64,000 bases of DNA, taken from assembly GCF_036373705.1 (NCBI RefSeq), contig NC_089864.1:430501-494500 (forward strand), read 5' to 3'. This document shows, in pieces, positions 1 to 20,355 of the stretch (position 1 is the first letter of the stretch; each line of letters opens with the position of its first letter). The notes under the pieces are model-generated. The model was not told the origin of the DNA and ran no database searches. It worked only from the letters and a program-made list of their open reading frames with translations. The position numbers and the translations under genes are program-made. Source of the stretch: Amia ocellicauda. Taxonomy: Eukaryota > Chordata > Actinopteri > Amiiformes > Amiidae.

Positions 1-46
1 TTTCCCTTCAGACCTGGAATAAGTCTGGTTGCTCTCCTCTGAACTG
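1..46 (-). mobile_element. 3' region of a CR1-like LINE (edge fragment)
   Basis: The first bases match the antisense C-terminal region of the CR1-like LINE seen more fully at 33551-33966 and 57616-57929 (the stretch reading 'cagacctggaataagtctgg'). The rest of this copy lies outside the window. No coding capacity is left. Confidence 0.7.
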
Positions 47-65
47 ATTTACAAATGTATAAACA

Positions 66-264
66 ATATGCTTGCACTACATGACAAATCTATCAGCAAT
101 ATACTGGCACTGAATTACAAATCTATTGCTAATATACGAGCACTGCACTACAAATGTGTTGGCAATATGCCGGCACTGAATTAAAAAAGGAGTTGCCAAT
201 ATGCTGGTACTGAATTACAAATCTGTAGCCAATATGCTGGCACTGCACTACACATGTGTTGGCA
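66..264. repeat. 33-bp minisatellite, about six copies
   Basis: Six imperfect head-to-tail units of 33-34 bp, each starting near 'atatgctggcactg' and ending 'gttggca' or a variant. The total of 199 bp fits 6 x 33 bp. Units alternate between two flavours ('actgaatta' and 'actgcacta'), suggesting past duplication of a two-unit block. Confidence 0.75.
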
Positions 265-299
265 ATGTACAAATTTTAATACATTACAATTGTAATTCC

Positions 300-1352
300 T
301 CTACTCCAAGATCATAGACATCCGCAGGCTCTTCAACAGTTCCCCCTCCTCTCCATCACACCCAAACCTCCCACCGATCAAGCTTCCTTTTCTTCATTCT
401 CGCCTCTCTCAGATGCTGAAGTTTCTGCTCTCCTCCTACGTCACAAACCTACAACGTGTGCCCTGGACCCTCTCCCTTCTCACCTCTTCCAAGCAACCGC
501 TCCTGATCTTCTCCCCTTCATCTCCTCCCTCCTCAACTCCTCACTCCTCACTCTGCATTTAAACAAGCTGCTGGTCATCCCACTCCTCAAGAAACCAACC
601 CTTGACCCCACCTCTCCTCAGAACTACCGCCCTGTCTCCCTACTTCCCTTCCTCTCAAAGATTCACGAGCGGGCGGTCCACCGTCAGCTCTGACTTTCTG
701 TCCCAACACTCACTCCTTGATCCTCTGCAATCCGGCTTCTGCACAGCTCACTCCACTGAGACGGCTCTCCTGGCTGTCACTGACTCCATCAGCTGTGCTC
801 GGGCGGCCTCCCTCTCCTCCATCCTCATCCTCCTTGACCTCTCTGCAGCATTTGCCACTGTCGATCACTCCATCCTCCTCTCCTGCCTCGCTGACCTTGG
901 AATCTCTGGGACTGCTCTCACCTGGTTCTCCTCCTACCTCAGTGACCGGTCCTAAAAAGTGACATGGCGAGGCTCCTCATCCACCCCCCAGCCTCTCCTC
1001 ACAGGCGTTCCCCAAGGCTCGGTCCTGGGCCCACTCCTATTCTCTCTCTACACTCGCTCCCTGGGCCCCCTCATCACTTCCCATGGCTTCTCTTACCATT
1101 TTTACGCAGATGATGCCCAGATCTTCCTGTCTTTTCCCTCTTCTGACCCTCTCATCCACTCTCACATCTCTTCGTGCTTCTCTGCTATCTCAACCTGGAT
1201 GCACTCACACCACCTCAAGCTCAACCTCTCCAAATCTGATCTCCTGTTTTTCCCCCACTCTTCCTCACCTTCTGCTGACCTCCCCATCTCGATCCCCTTG
1301 GAATCCACCACACTCTCTCCCTCTTCTTCCGCTAAGAACCTAGGAATCACCC
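300..1352 (+). mobile_element. L2-like LINE, ORF2 reverse transcriptase fragment (broken)
   Basis: Conceptual translation in more than one frame gives a non-LTR reverse transcriptase. Near 830-870 there is the LDLSAAF-type motif A. The [14 protein letters not shown] motif lies at about 1008-1050, and the catalytic YADDAQIF motif at about 1100-1125. A stop near 953 and frame changes break the frame, so the copy is dead. The same family lies antisense at 3657-5030. The copy ends abruptly near 1350, before the C-terminus and 3' tail. Clade assignment (L2/CR1 group) is by motif and 3'-end style, not by database comparison. Confidence 0.8.
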
Positions 1353-3060
1353 AATATATTTTTTAAAACAAAATCTCTTCAGTATAATGAAAACTTTGTT
1401 GGCCTGCCTTTCTGTTCTAGGATTTGTCTCCATCTAGTATTGGCTGTTAGTATGCAGTATTAGAGTAACTTCCTGTGTGATCGGTCTTAATACAGTTTAC
1501 CCGGAAGTACTATTCAGTTGTTTACATCCATGCATAATATGTACATGTGTTCAGGCCAATTGAATATACAGTAATCCATCATTTATAACAATTACTGTGG
1601 CATTAACTATACTAACTAAAGCATTTAGTAAACTATATATTTTGCTATAAGAAATGTACTCATATACAACTTTCTTTGCATTTTCTGTATTACATTACAT
1701 ATCTGTATTAAGATGAATGAATGAAAGCTAAAAGCAAATTGTTTTATGTTGTACTTTTAGTTGTGTATCACTACCCTGCATATTTACATTGTTTACTGTA
1801 GCGCCTCCCCACGGCCTCAAAAAGAAGAAAGAATGTGTCTGCTATTTAAAGCTTAATCTTACAATCAATATTGAATTAGTTATAACCAACTACACCAATT
1901 TAGAATAATTATATTCCAAATATTTACGGCACAGGTTATTTTATAGTCAGGAGACAAGTTATTATGTGGGAGTCAATCAAACAATGGAAATGCAAGGAGT
2001 AAATACAATTTATTAGTTCTAATAAATAACTTTAGTTCAAGTAGTCAAATACATCCAGTCGCACTGTACATGTACACAAGTTATTACAGGTATTAAATAG
2101 AAACAGGAATTAGCAACCGTACACTCGCTATATACTTTAAACCACAGGTATATACAGATACACACATGCGGCACACCTGTTCTACTAAAAGGCACCCCAC
2201 CCTTCACTCACAGCCACCTCACCTGTTATCACTCAGCGGAAAACCTGGATAAAAGCCATCCTGATCAGAGGAAAAAAGGATAACAGTGGAGAGACAAAGA
2301 ACGATTGAATGGACATTGAATTTGGACTCAAGTTTGCATTTGGATTTACCTTTCAGGTCTGAGAACAAGGTCCCTCGGTAGTAGACGGCAGAGATAGAGA
2401 AGTGCAGTAAAGGGTCAGAAAGGAACTTAAAATATTTACTATCTTTAGTGTGTGTGTATGTAGCACTTACCTGACCGTGAGCGTGTCCTCCCTCTGAGCC
2501 TGTCTATCATTTCTCTTTCCCTTTTCCATTGTTTAAGTGTTGGCTGCATCGATGATCGGGGAGGACCTGCACCCCTGGGCAGGAACGGGAACTTGGGACC
2601 TGCATTATTATTGCCACTGGATTGAATCAGGACTAGCTATTTCCCCATTTGTTGCTTTTTAGGGTTTAGTTTTAGGATTTTAGCATAGCTTATTTTTGTA
2701 GCTTTTAGTCATTTGTACTGGTTTGAGTATTTTATTGCCCAGATAATTAAAGGCAATTTGAACTGTTTTAGATTAGGATTGAGCCCTTGGGAATCGCAGA
2801 CTTCATGCACTGCTAGTTGCCCCCCCCTGTTCCTGATTTGTATTGTGGATATTTCATTGTGTAAAATAAATCTCTTATTAACTTCCTGAAGTCGGTGGTG
2901 TATGTATGCGAGATCTCGCTGAACCTAAATGGGGAATCCTGGGTGGTAGCAAGTCCCCATCTCGCATGAATAAACTTGGGTAGTGTAGTAGGACTAGGTT
3001 TGGGTTCAGTGTTCACTACCACCCGTGACATATCTCCACAAGGGTTTTGTGTTTTTAGGG
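1353..3060. other. No gene recognised; A+T-rich sequence, possible degenerate repeats
   Basis: About 1.7 kb with no convincing coding region. From about 2470 it is richer in G+C and carries AATAAA (near 2865), so a retroelement end is possible, but no terminal repeats or target duplication could be matched. The 72-codon minus-strand frame at 2813-3031 has no recognisable motif. Confidence 0.4.
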
Positions 3061-3064
3061 TTAA

Positions 3065-3660
3065 AGGTGTTTGTGGTCAACCATGGTAAATATAGCTGGC
3101 AAACCCGTGAGCCATGTGCACCCCATCCACCTTGCTAAAACCGTTTAAGTAGGGACCCATTTTGACCTCAGTGTGATTTAAAGCGTGTCTGATCAAGATG
3201 TTGTCCCAGGCAGTTAGGTATTCCAGACACTGTATGGAGACCGTCAAAGGTTTTTTTTGTCTAGCCCGGTAGTTGTCAGAAGTGGTGATGGCTATGGTGT
3301 TTTTCTGTAAGAAATTGGAAACGTGCATTACAAAGGGTCAAGACCAGAGTTCTTGATGACCTCGGCTTGTAAACTGACACAGGCTTTTTTAAGGATCACC
3401 ACATTTTTACAATAGGCGGCCATCTCTGAAATCAAAAATAACCGTATTGTACCATTTAAAGAATTTGACCCTCTCATGAGACATCATGGTCTCAACCCCA
3501 TAATACGAGGTGGGCTGGCAGGGACCCCTATAATTTTGCGTGGCCTTCGTATTGAAAAAATGACAGAACCAACCTTTCTCCTGAGTCTCAAAATCCAGAG
3601 CTTTAGGCAAAGCGTTCAATTTCATGGGGAAGAAATTCAGTGAGTCGATGTAACGCTGGA
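3065..3660 (-). pseudogene. Polinton/Maverick-type family B DNA polymerase relic
   Basis: Read on the minus strand, 3660 to about 3410 gives a run with 'DSLNFFPMKLNALPKA', a 'KGWFCHFFNT' block, an 'NYRGPCQP' block, a 'YYG' block and a terminal 'FDFRDG'. This order resembles the exonuclease/protein-primed region of type B DNA polymerases of Polinton (Maverick) transposons. A second piece (3328-3077) continues with 'NYRA', 'LEYL', 'IRHALN' and 'GPYLNGF.KVDGV' blocks typical of the same proteins downstream. Stops and a frame change separate the pieces, so it is not functional. The remaining Polinton genes and the long terminal repeats are absent. Assignment is from motif memory only. Confidence 0.55.
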
Positions 3661-5030
3661 TTATTATTATTATTATTATTTTTATTTCTTGGCAGATGCC
3701 CTGCAAAGTGCAAGAATACAGTTCAATAAAGGCATCAAGCATTACAAATTCAATTTACATTAAACATAGCAATTCAAAATATAATACACTTTACAACTTC
3801 CAATTTACACAGGCAAGTACAGTAAGTGAGGTCCTACATCCTGGACGGTGAAAGCTAAGTGCTGTCAAGATGTAGGGTTAAAGTCAAGGGCTACGGGAAA
3901 GGGAGCAAGGAGGAAAACAATCAAGAACAATCAAGAAGCATAATAAAACTGTGAAGTGCTATCTTACAGGGATTAAAAAGGTACAGTCTGAAAAGATGCA
4001 TCTTGAGTAAGCGCTGGAAGGAGGTCAAGGACTGTTTTGACTTCGGTGGGCAGGTCGTTCCACCATTTAGGGGTCAGGGATGAGAAGGAGCGGCTCTGGA
4101 GGAAGGGGAGTGGAGAGGAGGCAGAGTTAGTCTTCTGGCACTGGAGGAGCGCAGTGGTCTGGAGGGGATGTATGGAGAGACGAGTGACTGAAGGTAGCTT
4201 GGTGCAGTGTGGTCGAGACAGCGGTAGGTCAGGGTCAAAGTCTTGAACTGAATGCGTGCCGCTATCGGGAGCCAGTGGAGGGAGCGGAGCAGTGGAGTAG
4301 CGTGTGCGAATCGTGGCAGAGAGAATACCAGACGAGCCACAGAGTTCTGGATGAGCTGGAGCGGCGGGTAGTGGATGCAGGCAGGCCGGCCAGGAGGGAG
4401 TTGCAGTAGTCCAGGCGGGAGAGGACCAGTGACTGGACGAGTAGCTGAGTTGAGTAGTCGGTGAGGAAGGGACGGATCCGGCGTATGTTGCTCAGGAAGA
4501 ATCTGCAGGTACGTGTCAGCGTGGTGATTTACTGGGTGTAGGAGAGCGCAGGATCGAGGGTGACTCCTAGATTTTTAGCGGAAGAAGAAGGAGAGAGTGT
4601 GGTGGATTCCAAGGGGATTGAGATGGAGAGATCAGCAGAAGGTGAGGAAGAGTGGGGGAAAAACAGGAGATCTGATTTGGAGAGGTTGAGCTTGAGGTGG
4701 TGTGAGTGCATCCAGATGGAGATAGCAGACACGCAGGAAGAGATGCGTGAGGGGATGAGAGTGTCAGAAGAGGGAAAAGACAGGAAGATCTGGGCATCAT
4801 CTGCATAAAAATGGTAATAGAAACCATGGGATGCGATGAGGGGGCCCAGGGAGCGAGTATAGAGAGAGAACAGGAGGGGGCCCAGGACGGAGTAGATCAG
4901 GAGCGGTCGCTTGAAGGAGGTGAGAAGGGAGAGAGTCCAGGGCACACGTTGCGGGTTTGTGAGGTAGGAGAAGAGAGGAAAGCCCGAGAGAGGTGAGAAT
5001 GAAGAGGAAGCTTTGTCCTACAGAACACAA
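3657..5030 (-). mobile_element. L2-like LINE, 3' half with internal deletion and (AAT)n tail
   Basis: Minus-strand copy of the family at 300-1352. Reading leftward from 5030 it gives an upstream stretch matching 440-505, then jumps directly (about 4890) to the [11 protein letters not shown] motif. About 0.5 kb present in the first copy is therefore missing. YADDAQIF lies near 4800, followed by the C-terminal region and a 3'UTR. The 3' end carries the 'cttggcagatgccctg' box and an ATT-repeat tail at 3660-3682. The same tail is seen at 17397-17697, 41200-41375, 44385-44700 and 61205-61445. Confidence 0.8.
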
Positions 5031-5325
5031 TAATAATAATAATGATAATAACAATCAATTTCTTCAATAATCTTCAATAAATGTATTTATTTCCTTATTG
5101 ATTTTGTAATAATCATATTCAAAATCAAGATTATGCCATGCAGTACAATCAGCAAATATGGTTTTATTATTATTATTATTATATTGTTAGTTGTGTATAT
5201 ATATATATATAGTCTATGCTATACATCACATTGTATGTATTACAAATGGACATTAGAACAATGAAAACACAATGGAAATATGTATGGTTATTAATGCCAG
5301 TATTTATTCATGCAAATATATGAAA
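5031..5325. other. A+T-rich spacer with short ATT and TA runs
   Basis: Simple sequence, including a (TTA)n run near 5165-5182 and a short (TA)n near 5198-5210. No gene seen. Confidence 0.5.
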
Positions 5326-5584
5326 CAGTATATTTTACTTATATTCCACTGTTTGACGATGAAGATCTTGCAGCCGATTTTGTTTGCATAATGTCTAAAA
5401 CTCCAGAACTACACAACTTTGTTGTGAGAATATGATAATTCCTGTTAGAAATTTAGGCTCAGTCATTGCCCTACAATTGAATAATGATCTCATTAACCAT
5501 GATGCACAAAGGTCCCAGAAAACATCTAATATGCCTTTTGCTGATGAATTAGTTAACATGAGTAAGCACTGATTATGTTTAGTT
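5326..5584 (+). repeat. Dispersed repeat shared with IIA intron 2
   Basis: The right part (from 'gaataatgatctcatta' to 'catgtttagt') is nearly the same as 43885-43994. The left part is the reverse complement of about 43800-43870 (the 'cactgtttgacgatgaagatc' block). The family is unassigned. The mixed orientation suggests terminal inverted pieces of a DNA element. Confidence 0.5.
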
Positions 5585-5591
5585 ATAATAT

Positions 5592-5950
5592 TGTAACAGG
5601 ATAGCTTCGTGAGTGAGCAAGGAAGGCTCTGACACAGAGTGAAGGTAAACCGTGGTCTTTAATTCTCATTTGCTTTACAAAGGCAGAACTGCTACCCTAG
5701 AGAAGAATAAAGGGGGTTCTCTAACACAAATGGACGCACTCAGGGGTAGAAGGAGATCAACATTAAAGCGAATACAACACAAAGGGAAATGGACAGATAA
5801 ACTTATGACATTACACAGAAAGGGGTGAACTCACATTTGAACAGTAAAAGAACAAGTAGGTACAGTTCAGGGGTCCATTTCCCATCAGACCCTGCGGGGC
5901 TTCTGCATATGGATGAGCCTGGGCGGTTCCGACTGTCCGTGACTGTCACA
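5592..5950 (-). mobile_element. Probable solo LTR (359 bp)
   Basis: The stretch begins TGTAACAG and ends CTGTCACA, an imperfect TG...CA inverted pair. It is flanked by 'atat' on both sides (5588-5591 and 5951-5954), consistent with a 4-bp target duplication. Minus orientation is a guess from terminal similarity. No internal coding region and no second LTR were found nearby. Confidence 0.45.
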
Positions 5951-5954
5951 ATAT

Positions 5955-6274
5955 CAATATTTTAACAAAGGTATGTTAACAAAGGTATTTAATGTTATTT
6001 CATAAAATCATTACATTTGTCGTGGAAGATCTGGTGACTACTTTGACAACTCTTAGGATTAACAGACATCTAAGTATGTCATCCTTGAAATGAGTCGTGT
6101 TTATTCATGTTCACCAAGTCATTTGTTCACGTGAGTTACTGCCTCCGATTATTAATTAATTACCATTACCTAATTATTATTCATGACTTACTGATGCATT
6201 AGTTACTGGTTTGTTCATGTTAACTAACATGTTAGTAAATGTCTGATAAGGGGGACTTATTGTAAAGTGTTACC
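5955..6274. repeat. Fragment of a 'GTAACACTTTA'-ended repeat
   Basis: An A+T-rich stretch rich in 'gttaactaacatgttag'-like motifs, ending 'taaagtgttacc'. This is the inverse of the 'gtaacacttta' terminus seen at 38564, 43999, 8693 and 61541. The left boundary is uncertain. Confidence 0.35.
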
Positions 6275-7110
6275 CTCCTACAACATCATAGTCACCCGCC
6301 AGCACTGTGGCTTCTAAGTCCAACATCTTGTTCCTTAGACTCCTGGCATTGAGGTACAAACACTTCAGGACTTTCCTACCAGCAATTTCCCTTTGTTTTC
6401 TTTCCTTAGAGGAACATCTCCCATTGTCAGAGCTCCCTGCCCCCCTGGTCCCTAGTTTAAAAGATTCTCAATTTCTCTGCACATACGCTCTCCCAATGCA
6501 TTAGCCCCCCTTCTGTTTAGATGTAGACTGTCCAGTTTGTACAGGTCCCATCTATCCCAGAAGAAAGACCAATGCTCCATAAACCTAAACTTTCTAATCT
6601 CTGCCTGTCTCCCTGGCCTGGCACGTGGTATCGGAAGTATTTCAGAGAAAACTACCATAGAGGTTCTGCTCTTTAGTTTTGTTCCTAACTCTTTAAATTC
6701 GCCTTGCAGAACCTCTGCCCTACCTTTTCCTATGTCATTGGTTCCAATGTGGACCATGACCAGTGGATTCCCCCCGGCTTTGGCCAGTAGCCCGTCTACT
6801 AGTTTAAGGAGATCTGCAACCTGAGCACCAGGCAGGCAAGATACCATGCAGGTCTCCTTGTCACTAGAACACACTGTGTGATCTACACCTCTAAGAATTG
6901 AATCTCCTACTATAACTACCTCCCTCTTCTGGGGGGGAGTGGGCACCATGGTGCTCTGGTGCTCAACTGCCCTCCCATCACCCTCTGAGCCGTCACTGTC
7001 CAACTCGGTGTCCAGCAGTTGGAACCTGTTGGGCAATTCTAGCTCTTGGGTTGTCTCAAACAAACAGAAAACCTATGTTCATTAGCAACAGGGGTGTTCC
7101 AAATAATCGC
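6275..7110 (-). mobile_element. CR1-like LINE 5' segment (ORF1 end plus start of ORF2)
   Basis: The minus strand contains the ORF1 esterase domain described in the next entry. Downstream of its stop a frame opens 'CLYLNARSLRNKM', the usual start of the ORF2 endonuclease domain of CR1-group LINEs. The element is cut near 6275 by, or against, the repeat on its left, so the endonuclease core and the reverse transcriptase are missing. Confidence 0.7.
6452..7063 (-). CDS. LINE ORF1 C-terminal SGNH esterase-like domain (203 codons, open)
   Basis: An uninterrupted 203-codon frame. The nucleophile block 'VVIVGDSILRGVD' lies near residues 48-60, the glycine-containing block 'CLPGAQVADL' near 76-85, and 'VMVHIGTNDIGKG' near 101-113. 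A C-terminal 'DSLHLNRRGANALGERM' block contains the expected Asp and His. Ser (GDS), Asn (GTND) and the Asp-x-x-His pair are therefore all present. CR1-group LINEs carry such an esterase domain in ORF1, where it acts in the retroelement particle. No zinc finger or coiled coil is seen upstream, so the true ORF1 start is probably lost. An open frame in a truncated element suggests recent insertion. Confidence 0.7.
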   Translation of the reverse strand: MFETTQELELPNRFQLLDTELDSDGSEGDGRAVEHQSTMVPTPPQKREVVIVGDSILRGVDHTVCSSDKETCMVSCLPGAQVADLLKLVDGLLAKAGGNPLVMVHIGTNDIGKGRAEVLQGEFKELGTKLKSRTSMVVFSEILPIPRARPGRQAEIRKFRFMEHWSFFWDRWDLYKLDSLHLNRRGANALGERMCREIENLLN

Positions 7111-8189
7111 CTCAGCGTTTGGAACTAACTCTTGTAGGCTTTCTGTAAAATAAGTTTACAGCTCTTAAAACTGAGGCTATAGATGAATTTACACAACATG
7201 AAGAGAACTCGTGCTGAAACATAATAAAGAAAATCTGAAGACTTACCAAAACATTTATTTCAATGGAAGTCAGTGATGCTATTTCCAGACATTTGAGCTG
7301 TTCAGTAATCCGCTGGCTTCTCCAGAATCGATGGACTCGAGTAAGGATGCCATGGCTCTCCAAACCCTTATTATTTATACCTTTGAAAGTGCAGTGGTGG
7401 GGTTTGGGTGTTTGTTTTGATCAGACATGCTGGCGCTCTGTGCTATATTAACATGTCACCCACCGACCAATAAGCGCTCTCTGCAGTAGTTTCGGGTGGA
7501 CGCCAGTCTGTCTATCACCTTTCCAAACACTGTAAATATCTGACCGTCTAGTTTATAAAATTATGAGACCCTTAGGATTAAACACTTTTGGATATTAAAA
7601 GCAGTTTTATTGAATTGGCTAAAGAAACCCTTTAAAAATAAATACAACCTCTAGACCTTAAATCTCTCCAATACCGCTACTTCATACAATCCCTAAGAGA
7701 AAGAAAATACTCTGTAGAAATCAAATTACTAAAATATCAGTATATAAAATATCAAACTATCTAACAGTTTTATTTCTGTTCACTGTTTTAGTGTCCCAGT
7801 TTTAGGGGTTTGAAAGCTCAAGGATGACCCCATACATTTGAAAACCCTTTGTTTCAGTGAATGCTTTAACTAATATTCTGTCTTTTAAGCCCTGCCAAGA
7901 TTGGGGTATGTTTTGCAGGGAAGTTAGAAATACTGCCGGGTAAACCCTTCGGTTTTATAAAAAACATGCTTGTTTGATAATAAACTGAGGCAGAAACTAG
8001 CCAAAGCAGCGTTTACCCCCCTAATTTGTATTTTGTCTTTTGTTACATGGTTGATGAATTATATATGATAAAACTGTATAACCTTTTTATGATATCACAG
8101 TTTAGGGGAGGGTGTTAGGGTTTTGAATCCATGATCAGACATGTATTGTTATTGAAAACCAAAGCCATCTCCTGTGCCTTCAACCCCCT
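7111..8189. other. Upstream region of IIB1; nothing recognised
   Basis: About 1.1 kb with no recognisable coding sequence. Several short frames on both strands (7112-7451) lack known motifs. Confidence 0.5.
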
Positions 8190-8208
8190 CCCCCCAGGAG
8201 CCAGTCTC

Positions 8209-8252
8209 CCTAGATACACATGCTGTCATATCACAGCTGTCTTTGATTAGTG
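8209..8252 (+). promoter_or_regulatory. MHC class II X-Y promoter module of IIB1
   Basis: CCTAGATACACATG at 8209-8222 matches the X1 box consensus CCTAGCAACAGATG at 11 of 14 positions. It is followed by an X2-like TGCTGTCA (8221-8228) and an inverted-CCAAT Y-box-like TTGATTAG at 8243-8250. X1 start to Y start is 34 bp, the spacing expected for RFX/X2BP/NF-Y assembly under CIITA. The module lies about 155 bp upstream of the ATG and is nearly repeated before IIB2 at 60831. Confidence 0.65.
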
Positions 8253-8364
8253 CTGGATGCACACTCAGACAGTAAACTGTGTAAAAGTGCTCAGTAAAAT
8301 CAGAGACTCTCACTCCTCTCCTCACATTCAACACTCTTGTGCAGACTCTATCCTTACTCTCAGG

Positions 8365-18322
<9,958 letters not shown>

Positions 18323-18717
18323 GGTAAGACTCCACACAGTATGTTTAATCTCTTCACCACAGTTTCAGTTCACTGCATAAAACACATTCTGAATACAACC
18401 GTATATGTGTTAAATTGATGGTACTTCTGAGGATAATTCTGACAAACACTACTATAAAATATAACTTCTTGCTTCATAATTTAGAGTAAAAATGTCTGAA
18501 GGACTTTAGTATTTTAGTGTTTTACACCAGATTGTATGACTTGATTAATAATTAACCCCAAAATAATTATACTTTCCTACCAAAAATGCTGTTTTCTATA
18601 TTCATAAAAAAAATAGGAATTGTAATAGGAATAGGGATTTTAATAAAAAAAATACCATTGTGTTTGTGGACCCACAGCTCCAGTTGAATTTGACACTTGT
18701 TTTACAGACACCTTCCA

Positions 18718-18830
18718 GCACATGCGGACAGGTTTAAAGGAAGAACAACGGAAGGGTTTACAGATGCAGAAACATATTGCAGTCATTCAGACCAAACATG
18801 TCAAATAAATGTCACCTGTGGAATTAAAAT
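18718..18830 (+). other. IIB1 probable 3'UTR exon with polyadenylation signal
   Basis: A pyrimidine tract and CAG acceptor end at 18717. AATAAA lies at 18804-18809. The end is not defined by sequence alone. Confidence 0.5.
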
Positions 18831-18839
18831 CCAGGTTTA

Positions 18840-20320
18840 AACTTGATACCTAATGTTGCAATTCAGGGACCTCATGCAACTACATTTGTTTGGGGAGGGG
18901 GGCACAGTCGGACAACAAATGACTTTTGTTACAATTCATTGGTATTTAATGCTTTAACTACCTCTATAGGCTACTGCAAGTTATTTTAAGTGTAAGTGTA
19001 GAGTAATGTACTGCTCTACATACGTATTCAACAGTATTGCTCCTGACCTCCTGGCATCTTTCGGCTCTGGTCTAGAAAGCATCTCTAACCCTGCAGGTCT
19101 GCCGAGTGAGTCCTCTCTGCTCCCACAAAGATTATCATTAGCTCAGTGAGGTGTCCTGCATCATGGCGGTTCTCAGACAAACTTCACAGCGGAGAAGCTA
19201 CTGCAGGAAGTTACTGGAAGTGTAATAGCTTGTGTAACTTTGCTATTTCGTTGTATTCATTTAGCAATTATCCCTGCTGAGAAACTCAGAGTAGATATGA
19301 CTCCCTCTCAAGTCTGTGGCTCAGAAGTCTGTATTCCTGCTCTGACATCTCCTGTATATCAGGCTGTACGCTGCCTCCGTGTGCTGATTTTGTGTAACTG
19401 AAGGAGGTGTTAGGCTACTTAATGTGTCATTAGTGTATTCAGTGCTAAACTGATACCAGTTACTGTTCAAACATCTTCGCTTGGTTCCAAACACAGTGTA
19501 AGGGTGGGCATCTAACTCTGCTGGAGTGGGACACTCTCTCATATATTCATCTCCTGCCAGTCGAGCTTTTGGCAAGATTAAACTGGTCTCTGTTTCTAAA
19601 TAAAAAATACATTTAAAATGGTGTGCGTACTGTATTGTATAACTATAGGATCAATCAGGTAAATACATATTACTGCAAATGAGCTTTTCACACTCCCACT
19701 GTACTTTATTACTAAAGCATTGATTTGCTCTTGTTGTACTATTTCTGTTTTAACTGTCTCACCAATAATCAACACCTGCTGCCTGTCTGACCCTCACTGG
19801 TGCTGCTGACACTGCAGCTTCAGAGAGACTTCAGTCATAGGGGCTTTCAAACTATCCTAAAGTTCTCGGCTGGTTTGAATGAAAACATGAAGACCCTGTG
19901 GCTCCTCCCTGCGGCTCCTGCGTGCAGCTTCCCACTGTGGCTCCTCTGTGTGGCTCCTCTGTGTGGCTCTGGCACAGAGCCCTGTCACAGTTGGATTTAC
20001 AGGGCTAATGTGTGCAGTAGCAGTGTCCACTGATCTCCACAGGATGGCACTCAAACACAGAGGAGGAGCCCCGCTGTGTATTCACTGTGTGTGCTGGTGT
20101 TTTTAAATGCTGGAGGTTCATGCTGACCTATTTTCCTCAGGGATGTACTACCCATCTCTTTCTCATACACTTATAATAAAATAAAATCACATCAATTTAG
20201 TTCAGTAAATATTGTACATTGAGCTTTAGCTGATTATGATGTCAAAGCTGGATGAACACAGGAAACACAAACCATCCAGGTGTGTCAACATTTATTGACA
20301 CTCCAAGCCCAGAGAGTCCA
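18840..20320. other. Intergenic, nothing recognised
   Basis: No known domain in the short frames (19321-19575 minus; 19800-20054 both strands). A small local repeat of 'gtggctcctctgtgtggctc' lies near 19908-19975. Confidence 0.45.

Positions 20321-20323
<3 letters not shown>

Positions 20324-20352
<29 letters not shown>
20324..20352. repeat. (TA)n microsatellite
   Basis: About 14 TA dinucleotides in a row. Confidence 0.9.

Positions 20353-20355
<3 letters not shown>

Noticed and set aside
1800..3030. Single solo LTR running TGTAGCG to GTGACA
   Set aside because: Ends are TG...CA but the flanks show no target duplication and the ends are not convincingly inverted.
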